Shown here piece by piece: positions 16,800 to 23,623 of a DNA stretch of 24,607 nt. The notes below the pieces were generated by a model. That model made no database searches, was not told the DNA's origin, and was given only the letters and a program-made list of their open reading frames with translations. The DNA is from Clostridiales bacterium. GTDB lineage: Bacteria > Bacillota > Clostridia > Peptostreptococcales > Anaerovoracaceae. The position numbers and the translations under genes are program-made. The stretch spans positions 1-24,607 of the forward strand of contig JAAZGD010000053.1 in assembly GCA_012511395.1 (NCBI GenBank), in the 5' to 3' direction. How positions within the stretch are numbered: the first letter of the stretch is position 1; every line of letters starts with the position of its first letter.

Positions 16800-17546
16800 A
16801 TGAGAGCCATTTTTGAATATACCAAGGGCATGAGAGATCAGGAAACTCATTATTGCCCCGGTTGTACCCACGGAATTGCTCACAGACTTATTATGGAAGT
16901 TCTTGAGGAAAAGGGCAAACTGGGGGAAGCCATTGGAATATCTCCCGTAGGATGTTCTATTTTAGCCCATCAATACATGGATGTGGATATGGTTGAGGCC
17001 GCCCATGGAAGGGCGCCTGCAGTAGCCACGGGCATAAAGAGAGTCCACCCTGATGCATATGTGTTTACTTATCAAGGAGACGGTGATTTGGCATCTATAG
17101 GTATGGCGGAAATAGTCCATGCTGCTTTAAGGGGAGAAAAGTTTTGTACTTTTTTCATAAATAATGCTATTTATGGAATGACGGGCGGGCAGATGGCTCC
17201 CACCACTTTGGAAGGGCAAAAGACCACCACAACCGTAATGGGAAGGGACCCTGCTGTTTCGGGAAATCCGGCCGTTATGTGTGAGATGCTGTCACAATTA
17301 AAGGGAGCAGTTTATGTGGAAAGAGTTGCTCTTAACAGTCCTGCAAATATTAGGAAGGCAAAAAAGGCTGTGAGCAGAGCTTTCGAAGTCCAGGAGAAGA
17401 AGCTGGGGTTTGCCTTTGTGGAGTTTTTATCCATATGTCCCATTAACTGGGGGTTGGCACCTTCTGACGCCATGAAATGGCTTGCTGAAAACATGATGGA
17501 GGTATTCCCCGTAAAACAGTTTAAGAATCCTCTGGAGGTGAAATAA
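16800..17546 (+). CDS. 2-oxoacid:ferredoxin oxidoreductase, beta subunit (TPP-binding)
   Basis: The 248-residue subunit that binds thiamine pyrophosphate and a proximal [4Fe-4S] cluster. Four cysteines suit the cluster: Cys19 and Cys22 in HYCPGCTHG, Cys52 in SPVGCSI and Cys213 in LSICPINW. The TPP motif runs from YQGDGDLAS (91-99) to FFINNAIYGMTGGQMAPTT (118-136). AAAGGAAG stands upstream of ATG 16800, and the gap to the alpha gene is 12 bases. Length and cysteine pattern match the beta subunits of KOR/VOR enzymes. It works as part of the tetramer in the cytoplasm. Confidence 0.92.
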   Translation: MRAIFEYTKGMRDQETHYCPGCTHGIAHRLIMEVLEEKGKLGEAIGISPVGCSILAHQYMDVDMVEAAHGRAPAVATGIKRVHPDAYVFTYQGDGDLASIGMAEIVHAALRGEKFCTFFINNAIYGMTGGQMAPTTLEGQKTTTTVMGRDPAVSGNPAVMCEMLSQLKGAVYVERVALNSPANIRKAKKAVSRAFEVQEKKLGFAFVEFLSICPINWGLAPSDAMKWLAENMMEVFPVKQFKNPLEVK

Positions 17547-17548
17547 CC

Positions 17549-18091
17549 GTGGTAACTAAATTTATTTTTGCCGGATTTGGAGGTCAGGGAGTTATCTCCA
17601 TGGGGCAAATACTGGCTTTAATTGCTATGAGAAGAGGTTTTGAAGTCAGTTTCATGCCAAGCTATGGACCTGAAATGAGAGGCGGCACCGCAAACAGCAC
17701 TGTAATAGTGTCAGATAAAAAGATTGCATCGCCTATTACAGACAGTATTGACGTTCTTTGTGCCATGAACGGCTCTTCTCTTGAAAAATTCTCAAAGGAT
17801 GTGGTTCCCGGAGGATTCATATTCTTAAATTCCGGAATGATTAAAGAACCTTTCATAAAGCCTTCTGTAAAATCTGTTTATCTGGACCCTAAAAAGATGG
17901 CCCAGGCCTTGGGAAACGAAAAGGTGGCCAATGTGGTAATGCTGGGAGCGGTTCTTTCCGAAATCAATATAATGGAAAGGGGAAACATGGACGATATTCT
18001 GGAATATATATTTCAGGGAAAGTCAGATGATATAATTTCCTTGAACAAGGAGGCCATTTCCTTATGGGAGAAGGAAAAACACCGCCTTTAA
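17549..18091 (+). CDS. 2-oxoacid:ferredoxin oxidoreductase, gamma subunit
   Basis: The 180-residue catalytic gamma subunit, which in related enzymes helps bind coenzyme A and transfer the acyl group. The N-terminal FAGFGGQGVISMGQILA (7-23) and SYGPEMRGGTANSTVI motifs are diagnostic. GTG 17549 is the start: GGAGGTG at 17534-17540 is 8 bases upstream, inside the end of the beta gene, whose stop is two bases before. Its last 28 bases overlap the following ATPase gene. With this gene the order delta-alpha-beta-gamma is complete. Confidence 0.92.
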   Translation: MVTKFIFAGFGGQGVISMGQILALIAMRRGFEVSFMPSYGPEMRGGTANSTVIVSDKKIASPITDSIDVLCAMNGSSLEKFSKDVVPGGFIFLNSGMIKEPFIKPSVKSVYLDPKKMAQALGNEKVANVVMLGAVLSEINIMERGNMDDILEYIFQGKSDDIISLNKEAISLWEKEKHRL

Positions 18092-18765
18092 ACAGAATTA
18101 CCGTTGTGCTTGGCCACGCAGGATCGGGGAAAACAGAGTTTGCATTGAATTACTCTGTTAAATCAAGGGAAACTCATAAAAAAGTCGCTATTTGCGATTT
18201 GGAAATTATCAATCCTTACTTCAGGTCCAGAGAACAGCAGAAGGAATTAACGGATTTAGGCATAAGGGTTATTGCAAACACCTTTGGTTATGATATATCG
18301 GAGGAGCTTCCTGCAGTATCTGCTAAAATAAAGATTCCTTTACAGAACAAAGACTACATTGGTGTTTATGATCTGGGAGGAGATGACACAGGCTCTATTA
18401 TTCTGGCTCAAATAAAAAAAGAGCTGGTGGAGGAGGATGGGCTGCTGCTTTTAGTGGTTAACATCTACAGAAAAGAAACCTGTGACCTCAAAGGGATTAT
18501 AAGCCAAATAAACAGGATTGAAGAAAAAACGGGACTGAAGATTAAAGGCCTTGTTAACAACTCAAATCTTTTGGAAGAGACTGCTATGAATAATATTATA
18601 GAAGGCCATAATCTTTTAAAAGAAGTGGAGAAAGAAAGGGGCATTCCTTTGGTTTATGACATGGTTCAAGATAAGGTGTTGTCCCGGTTCACAAAAGATA
18701 ATACTGAAAACCTGTCTCTTTTTAAAGTGAAATTGTTTGGAAGGCCGTCCTGGTTAAGCTTTTAA
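18064..18765 (+). CDS. P-loop ATPase of unknown function in the oxidoreductase operon
   Basis: A 233-residue soluble protein with an intact Walker A motif GHAGSGKTE (17-25) and a ParA/SIMIBI-like layout: DLEIINPYFRSREQ (45-58), a Walker-B-like VYDLGGDDTGS (101-111), then VVNIYR and a late GLVNNSNL that may contact the base. It has no membrane segment. ATG 18064 is supported by AAGGAGG at 18047-18053, 10 bases upstream and inside the gamma subunit gene, so the two genes overlap by 28 bases. That tight link suggests a role with the oxidoreductase, such as cofactor or cluster delivery, assembly or control, but this is inference; nothing in the protein names a substrate. It is not a recognisable kinase or cobyrinate amidase. 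Confidence 0.8.
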   Translation: MGEGKTPPLNRITVVLGHAGSGKTEFALNYSVKSRETHKKVAICDLEIINPYFRSREQQKELTDLGIRVIANTFGYDISEELPAVSAKIKIPLQNKDYIGVYDLGGDDTGSIILAQIKKELVEEDGLLLLVVNIYRKETCDLKGIISQINRIEEKTGLKIKGLVNNSNLLEETAMNNIIEGHNLLKEVEKERGIPLVYDMVQDKVLSRFTKDNTENLSLFKVKLFGRPSWLSF

Positions 18766-18802
18766 AGGAGAGGGCAAGTTAAGCTACAAAGGAGGGAGAG
18801 CT
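18753..18802 (+). repeat. Imperfect tandem repeat, unit about 25 bp, at the end of the ATPase gene and before ilvE
   Basis: GTTAAGCT occurs at 18753-18760 and again at 18778-18785; each copy is followed a few bases later by AAAGGAG (18764-18770 and 18788-18794). The first copy includes the last codons and stop of the ATPase gene; the second supplies the ribosome site for ilvE. The result is two Shine-Dalgarno-like sequences before ilvE, only the second well placed. Confidence 0.55.
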
Positions 18803-18803
18803 G

Positions 18804-19874
18804 ATGTCACAGAAATTTACAATTACAAAGACTGTAAATCCAAAAGTAAAACCTGACACGGAAGGGTTGAAGTTTGGAACTGTTTTTTCGGACCACATGT
18901 TTATGATGGATTACCACATTACAAAGGGATGGCACAACGGAAGAATTCTTCCCTACGGACCGATTATGCTGGAGCCTGCAGCCGTAGTCCTTCACTATGC
19001 CCAAGAGATGTTTGAGGGTTTAAAGGCCTATAAAGCAAAGGACGGAAGGATTTTGCTGTTCAGGCCTGAAATGAATGAAAAAAGGACGGAAAGAACTCTG
19101 GAAAGGCTGTGTATTCCCCCCCTTCCCGAGGGCCTTATGGTGGAAGCCATAAAAGCTTTAGTTGGCTTAGATAGAGAATGGGTGCCTGATAAACCTGGGA
19201 CCTCTTTATATATAAGGCCATTCATCTTTGCAAATGAAGGATTTTTAGGAGTGCGTCCTGCAAATAATTACCTCTTTATGATAATCCTGTCCCCTGTGGG
19301 GTTGTATTATGCGAAAGGTCTTACACCTACGAAAATTTATGTGGAGGACAAATACGTAAGAGCGGCACTTGGAGGCACAGGAGATGCAAAAATAGGCGCT
19401 AATTATGCTATTAGTCTGAAAGCTCAGGTGGAAGCTCAGGAAAAAGGCTTTGAACAGGTGCTTTGGCTTGACGGTATGGAAAGAAAGTATGTGGAGGAAA
19501 TAGGCACTTCAAACGCATTCTTTTTAATAGGTGATGAAGTTATTACACCTCCTCTTCTGGGCACCATACTTCCCGGAATAACAAGGAATTCTGTTTTAAC
19601 GCTGCTTAAAGATTGGGGCTACAAGGTTTCTGAAAGAAGGATCACCATTGATGAGGTATTTGATGGGGAAAAGAAAGGCACTTTGAAGGAAATGTGGGCT
19701 ACAGGTACTGCCGCAGTAATATCTCCTGTGGGAGAGCTTATGTGGAAAGACAAAAGAATTATAATTAATAATGGAGAAATCGGAAAACTATCCCAAAAGC
19801 TTTACGACTATATATACGGCGTTCAAACAGGAGCTTTAGAGGACCGGTATTCCTGGACCACAGAAGTATTATAA
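18804..19874 (+). CDS. ilvE: Branched-chain amino acid aminotransferase
   Basis: Transfers the amino group between valine, leucine or isoleucine and 2-oxoglutarate with pyridoxal phosphate. The 356 residues are of the longer, eukaryote-like type of fold class IV enzyme: MFEGLKAYK (69-77), RPEMNEKR, TSLYIRPF (133-140), LGGTGDAKIGANYA (189-202) with the pyridoxal-binding Lys196, QVLWLDG, VEEIGTSN and a late GTGTAAVISPVG-like loop. ATG 18804 has AGGAGGGAG just upstream. The enzyme can act in biosynthesis or breakdown; the neighbouring ketoisovalerate-type oxidoreductase favours breakdown here. A terminator 34 bases after its stop ends the long transcription unit. Confidence 0.95.
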   Translation: MSQKFTITKTVNPKVKPDTEGLKFGTVFSDHMFMMDYHITKGWHNGRILPYGPIMLEPAAVVLHYAQEMFEGLKAYKAKDGRILLFRPEMNEKRTERTLERLCIPPLPEGLMVEAIKALVGLDREWVPDKPGTSLYIRPFIFANEGFLGVRPANNYLFMIILSPVGLYYAKGLTPTKIYVEDKYVRAALGGTGDAKIGANYAISLKAQVEAQEKGFEQVLWLDGMERKYVEEIGTSNAFFLIGDEVITPPLLGTILPGITRNSVLTLLKDWGYKVSERRITIDEVFDGEKKGTLKEMWATGTAAVISPVGELMWKDKRIIINNGEIGKLSQKLYDYIYGVQTGALEDRYSWTTEVL

Positions 19875-19908
19875 TTATTTATTACGGCTTTAAATTAGAA
19901 TTTAACGA

Positions 19909-19934
19909 AAGCGGAAGACAACTTCCGTTTTTTT
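19909..19934 (+). terminator. Rho-independent terminator after ilvE
   Basis: AAGCGGAAG at 19909-19917 pairs with CTTCCGTTT at 19922-19930 (9 pairs with one G-U) around the tetraloop ACAA, and the T-run continues to 19934. It closes the run of 14 genes that begins at mgtE. Confidence 0.88.
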
Positions 19935-19969
19935 ATTACAAAGACCGGGGGAATCCATATGCAGCCATA

Positions 19970-19975
19970 TATAAT
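19970..19975 (+). promoter_or_regulatory. Possible -10 element for the ParA-like gene
   Basis: TATAAT at 19970-19975 lies 36 bases before ATG 20012, between the ilvE terminator and the gene. I find no good -35 at 16-18 bases upstream (the sequence there is G-rich), so either this promoter depends on an activator or another sigma factor, or the match is chance. A promoter somewhere in the 77 bases after the terminator is expected. Confidence 0.35.
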
Positions 19976-20011
19976 TTCCCTGTAAATACGTAAAGAAGGA
20001 AGGAAAATGAT

Positions 20012-20788
20012 ATGAAAAGGTTTCTGTTCAGGGAACAGGTAAAGGAAAGCAACAATCCCAGGTACTTATCCTTAAAGGTAGGTGTTGTGGGCATAGGAAG
20101 GCAGTCAGGCGTCACCTCCGTTGGGACAACCATAGCAAGGCTTGTTTCAAGGGCCAAGGATGAGCTGGTACAGTATGTGGAAATGAGAGACTTAAATTGT
20201 AAAAAGCCTTTAATATATCACACCTACGGTATGGATATGCGCTTTTTAGGCAGGGAGTTTACAGATTTTTACAAGGAGACAGCTGAAGGAAACAGCGTGA
20301 AAACAAAGGTTAACAGAGAGGAAGGCATTGGATGGGTGCTGATGACAGAGGATTTTAAGAGGTACAACAGGAATTTAACTTTAATTGAAAAGCTGCACCT
20401 TCTGCATAATATTGATTCGGGATTTATAGTGGCTGATTTTGATGTAAATTCTTTTCAGGAGCTTAATACGCTGCTGAAGGAAATGAGCAAAATTATTGTG
20501 GTAATAGACCCTGCTCCCTCCAAACTGATTTTTGGAAAAGATTTGCTTGATTATCTAAAAAGCCTTGAGGGAAAAGGCACACCTTTGTATTACATATTGA
20601 ACAAGATGAACGAAGGTGTAAATAAAAGGGAATTATTTGACTTTCTAAAGGTAAAACCTGATTTGACCATTCCCTTAATAGATCAGAGAGAATTCTATAA
20701 CATAGAGTATGCCATGACATTTCCCGATTCCATAGAGCCTTTTAAGACTTCCATACTTGAGTTTTTAAAAAACATTAAGATGGTCTGA
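20012..20788 (+). CDS. ParA/MinD-like protein with a degenerate P-loop, function unknown
   Basis: A 258-residue soluble protein. After a basic N-terminus (MKRFLFREQVK) comes a strand and loop KVGVVGIGRQSGVTSVGTT (22-40), where a ParA/MinD deviant Walker A would lie. The loop is glycine-rich but the invariant lysine before Thr/Ser is missing (Val34-Thr35-Ser36), and the signature lysine is Arg30. Later segments still follow the fold: VEMRDLN (56-62), GFIVADFD (137-144), KIIVVIDP (160-167) and YYILNKMN (193-200), the last like the base-binding N-x-x. It may bind nucleotide weakly or act as a pseudo-enzyme. AAGGAAGG stands 8 bases before ATG 20012. It sits 99 bases before ftsE, which hints at division or envelope work, by position only. 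Confidence 0.72.
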   Translation: MKRFLFREQVKESNNPRYLSLKVGVVGIGRQSGVTSVGTTIARLVSRAKDELVQYVEMRDLNCKKPLIYHTYGMDMRFLGREFTDFYKETAEGNSVKTKVNREEGIGWVLMTEDFKRYNRNLTLIEKLHLLHNIDSGFIVADFDVNSFQELNTLLKEMSKIIVVIDPAPSKLIFGKDLLDYLKSLEGKGTPLYYILNKMNEGVNKRELFDFLKVKPDLTIPLIDQREFYNIEYAMTFPDSIEPFKTSILEFLKNIKMV

Positions 20789-20830
20789 ATAAAGAATAAA
20801 TTAAGTCTTTAATAAGCCCATATGTTGTTA

Positions 20831-20836
20831 TATAAT
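20831..20836 (+). promoter_or_regulatory. Possible -10 element for the ftsEX operon
   Basis: TATAAT at 20831-20836 would start transcription near 20843, about 45 bases before the ftsE ATG. The -35 region (about 20807-20813, TTTTAAT) is a poor match to TTGACA. No terminator separates the upstream gene, so readthrough is also possible. A perfect palindrome lies right at the expected start site. Confidence 0.4.
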
Positions 20837-20840
20837 AGGA

Positions 20841-20854
20841 AAGAACCGGTTCTT
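20841..20854 (+). promoter_or_regulatory. Perfect 14-bp palindrome at the expected ftsE transcription start, candidate operator
   Basis: AAGAACCGGTTCTT equals its own reverse complement, and a second palindrome, TCTTAAGA, overlaps its right edge at 20851-20858. It begins 5 bases after the TATAAT at 20831-20836, so a bound dimeric regulator would block initiation. As RNA it could form only a 5-pair stem with loop CCGG and has no T-run, so a DNA operator is the better reading. The palindrome is certain; the regulatory role is inference. Confidence 0.45.
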
Positions 20855-20887
20855 AAGACTAGATATAGGAAAAGGACAAAAAAACAT

Positions 20888-21616
20888 ATGATTGAATTTG
20901 AAAATGTTACCAAGTACTACAAAGAACAAGTGGGTCTTGAAAATGTTTCCGTTTCCATAAAGATGGGGGATTTCGTTTTTCTTGTAGGCCCCAGCGGCGC
21001 AGGTAAATCAACATTTGTGAAGCTGATGCTTAAGGAGCTTGAAGCTGACAGCGGAGTTATACGCTTTGGCGACATGGAGGTGGGAAATCTTTCTAACAGG
21101 GAAATACCTCTTTTAAGAAGAGGCATAGGTATAGTTTTTCAGGATTTTCGTCTTCTTCCAAAAAAGACTGCATTTGAAAATGTAGCTTTCGCCATGGAAA
21201 TAGTCAGATCTACTAAAAGAACTATAAAAAGGCAGGTCCCTCAGGTTCTAGACCTTGTGGGAATTCCTGACAAAGGAGATAAATATCCCCATGAGCTTTC
21301 TGCAGGAGAACAGCAGCGGGTTGCAGTTGCAAGAGCCATTGTAAACAATCCTACAGTTTTAATTGCAGATGAGCCTACAGGCAACCTGGACCCTGATACA
21401 GCCTGGGGGATAATGCGGGTTTTAGAGAGGATTAACAACAGAGGCACAACTGTAATTATGGTTACTCATGCAAAAGAAATTGTGGACAGAATGAATAAAA
21501 GAGTAATAGCAATAGAAAACGGCCACATAATCAGAGATGATGTGGGAAGCTACGGGTACAAAGAAAGCCAGAAATGTGTGCCTGAGGAAGGAGCTTTTGG
21601 CAACTATGGGGATTAG
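20888..21616 (+). CDS. ftsE: Cell division ATP-binding protein FtsE
   Basis: The ABC ATPase of the FtsEX complex, which couples ATP hydrolysis at the inner membrane to activation of a periplasmic or extracellular peptidoglycan hydrolase. The 242 residues contain Walker A GPSGAGKST (34-42), Q-loop VFQDFRLLP (83-91), signature LSAGEQQRVAVARA (137-150), Walker B VLIADEPTGNLD (157-168) and the H-loop MVTHAKE (191-197). The start ATG 20888 matches the family beginning MIEFENVTKYY; AAAGGA lies 11 bases upstream. An in-frame ATG at 20822 would add 22 basic residues but overlaps the promoter-like sequence. The C-terminus is about 15 residues longer than the shortest FtsE. It overlaps ftsX by 11 bases. 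Confidence 0.96.
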   Translation: MIEFENVTKYYKEQVGLENVSVSIKMGDFVFLVGPSGAGKSTFVKLMLKELEADSGVIRFGDMEVGNLSNREIPLLRRGIGIVFQDFRLLPKKTAFENVAFAMEIVRSTKRTIKRQVPQVLDLVGIPDKGDKYPHELSAGEQQRVAVARAIVNNPTVLIADEPTGNLDPDTAWGIMRVLERINNRGTTVIMVTHAKEIVDRMNKRVIAIENGHIIRDDVGSYGYKESQKCVPEEGAFGNYGD

Positions 21617-22499
21617 CATTATTTGCGCCTTCAGGGAAGGGGCCAAGCAGCTTTTCAGAAATAAGGGCATGAGTCTGGCATCTATTTTTTCAATTGTTGC
21701 CATGATGCTCATCTTAGGGGTATTCTTTTCCTTTATTGTGAACCTTGATGTGGCCATGGAAGCTGCAAAGCAGGATTATGATACGGTTCAAGTCTTTCTC
21801 CTTGAAACTACAGATAAAGAGGCGGCTGCCAGAATGGTAAAAGACTTAAACGATATGGATGAAGTGATTAAGGCCAGGTACATATCGAAGGAGGAAGCTT
21901 TGATAGCATGGAAGGTTCAGTGGGGGGAAAGCGGCTATCTTCTTGAATCCTTAGAGGAAAATCCACTGCCCAATGCCATAGAAATAGATGTGGCAACCCT
22001 TGAAGGAGCAGATGCGGTAGTTCAAAAGGTAAAGACCTTTTCAGGGATTGAAGATATTCTGTATTATAAGGATACTGTAGAAAAGCTTATTTCCATAACA
22101 AAGTCGGTAAAGATTGCAACGCTTGTAATGATGATCTTTCTTATTGCAGTTTCAGTAGTAGTTGTAACAAACACCATTAAACTCACTGTTAACTCAAGAG
22201 GAAAAGAAATAGAGATTATGAAGTATGTAGGGGCAACCAACTGGTTTATAAGGGGGCCTTTCCTGTTAGAAGGAATTTTCATAGGCTTAATATCAGCACT
22301 TATAGCCTTTGGCATAGTATCATTGATTTACAGCAAGGCCATGGGTTTAGTAGGTGCAGAGATTCTCTTAATAGTAGGTATCCCTATGGTGCCTGTAAAG
22401 TACTTAGCTTTTAATCTTGCTATTATATTCATAGCCTTAGGTATTTCAGTAGGCGCCTCAGGCAGTATTATTTCTATGAGAAAGTATTTGGACACATAA
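21606..22499 (+). CDS. ftsX: Cell division permease-like protein FtsX
   Basis: The membrane partner of FtsE. The 297 residues show a cytoplasmic N-terminus with AFREGAKQLFRNKGMSLASI, a first membrane segment (about 24-46), a large outer loop (about 50-165, the docking site for the hydrolase) and three further membrane segments in the C-terminal half, with the family motif REGxE-like RGKEIEIMKYVGATNWFIRGPF before the third. It starts inside the end of ftsE: ATG 21606 with GAGGAAGGAG ending 12 bases upstream. TTG 21597 is in frame but only 3 bases from that site. The M23 protein that follows is the likely partner of the outer loop. Confidence 0.95.
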   Translation: MGISIICAFREGAKQLFRNKGMSLASIFSIVAMMLILGVFFSFIVNLDVAMEAAKQDYDTVQVFLLETTDKEAAARMVKDLNDMDEVIKARYISKEEALIAWKVQWGESGYLLESLEENPLPNAIEIDVATLEGADAVVQKVKTFSGIEDILYYKDTVEKLISITKSVKIATLVMMIFLIAVSVVVVTNTIKLTVNSRGKEIEIMKYVGATNWFIRGPFLLEGIFIGLISALIAFGIVSLIYSKAMGLVGAEILLIVGIPMVPVKYLAFNLAIIFIALGISVGASGSIISMRKYLDT

Positions 22500-22500
22500 A

Positions 22501-23616
22501 ATGAGAAAAGTAATTACAGCCACATTAATAATGACACTGCTTTTGGGGCTTTTTTCTGCACCCTTTGCTTTTGGTGCAAATACTCAGACACAGCTTAATA
22601 ATTTGACAGAGCAGATTAAGGATTTGCAGGTAAAGCTTGTTCAAGGCAAAAGCCAAGAGACACAGCTTTCAAAGAAAATTAACGAACTGCAGAAAAGTAT
22701 TAATGCTACTCAAAATGATATAAACAAGCTTTTAGGTAATATTTCTTCTGTGGAAGGGAAAATTGCACAAGCATATCAGGAGCTGGAGCAGCTGGAACAT
22801 GATATGGCAAAGCAGAATGAAGCCTTAAACAGTCGTCTTAGGACCATGTACAAAAACGGCACTGTGTCCTATATAGATGTGCTTTTAGGCTCAAAAGGTA
22901 TAAGCGACATGATGGTAAATATTGAAAGGGTTAAAAGAATCTTCAAGGCTGATCAGGAAGTGATGATTTACCTTGATGTTCAGCATAAGCTTGTTAACTC
23001 TCAAAGGCTTTATTTAGCATCTCTTCAGGAAGAACTAAAATTAAATGTGGCTGATGTGGAAACGAAGAAAAACATTCTTGGACGAGACAAAAATGCTGTG
23101 GCTCAGGAGAAGAACCAAGTATCCGCTGAAAACAAACAGCTGGAAAAAGAAATAGATGCTTTAAATCAGGAAGCCAACAGACTTATTGCAGAAATCAGGA
23201 AATTACAGGGAGACCAGGCTTATGCAGGCGGTATTATGGCATGGCCTGTACCGGGGCAGACAAGAATCACCTCTGAATTCGGATACAGGCTTCACCCCAT
23301 ATTGAAGGTGAACAAGCTTCATACAGGCCTTGATATAGCGTGCCCTACAGGAACAAATGTGGTGGCTGCAAACTTTGGAACTGTAATCAAAGCAGAATGG
23401 AACAACAGCTATGGATATATGATTATGGTGGATCGCGGCGGCAGTATAGTCACTTTATATGCCCATAACAGCAGTCTTGTGGCAAAGGTGGGAGATGTGG
23501 TTTCAAGAGGCCAAACCATTGCAAAATCAGGATCTACAGGATCGTCCACAGGTCCTCACCTCCACTTTGAAGTAAGAGTTAACGGGGAATATCAAAACCC
23601 CAGAAATTGGATATAA
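22501..23616 (+). CDS. Secreted murein hydrolase, coiled coil plus M23 (LytM) domain, probable FtsEX partner
   Basis: A 371-residue exported peptidoglycan hydrolase of the EnvC/M23 type. Residues 1-25 are a signal peptide ending FAFGA. Residues about 28-115 and 165-240 are long coiled coils rich in Q, K, E, L and N, split by a globular stretch with TVSYIDVLLGS, as in PcsB and EnvC. Residues 247-371 are the M23 domain. His274 and Asp278 (HTGLD), His322 (YAHN), and His353 and His355 (GPHLHFE) supply all the zinc ligands and catalytic histidines, so unlike E. coli EnvC it should itself be an endopeptidase. ATG 22501 is one base after the ftsX stop, with a weak ribosome site, so coupling is likely. 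The FtsEX role follows from architecture and position. Confidence 0.92.
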   Translation: MRKVITATLIMTLLLGLFSAPFAFGANTQTQLNNLTEQIKDLQVKLVQGKSQETQLSKKINELQKSINATQNDINKLLGNISSVEGKIAQAYQELEQLEHDMAKQNEALNSRLRTMYKNGTVSYIDVLLGSKGISDMMVNIERVKRIFKADQEVMIYLDVQHKLVNSQRLYLASLQEELKLNVADVETKKNILGRDKNAVAQEKNQVSAENKQLEKEIDALNQEANRLIAEIRKLQGDQAYAGGIMAWPVPGQTRITSEFGYRLHPILKVNKLHTGLDIACPTGTNVVAANFGTVIKAEWNNSYGYMIMVDRGGSIVTLYAHNSSLVAKVGDVVSRGQTIAKSGSTGSSTGPHLHFEVRVNGEYQNPRNWI

Positions 23617-23623
23617 GGTTAAG

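Noticed and set aside
20789..20815. Terminator between the ParA-like gene and ftsE
   Set aside because: TAAAGA and TCTTTA can pair, but the stem is only six AT-rich pairs with an 11-base loop and is not followed by a T-run.
20822..20887. ATG 20822 as an N-terminal extension of FtsE
   Set aside because: The extra 22 residues are not part of the FtsE family, and the stretch holds a TATAAT and a palindrome typical of a control region.
21537..21605. Upstream in-frame start for ftsX at 21537
   Set aside because: It would overlap ftsE by 80 bases; FtsX family proteins begin near the AFREG segment reached from ATG 21606.
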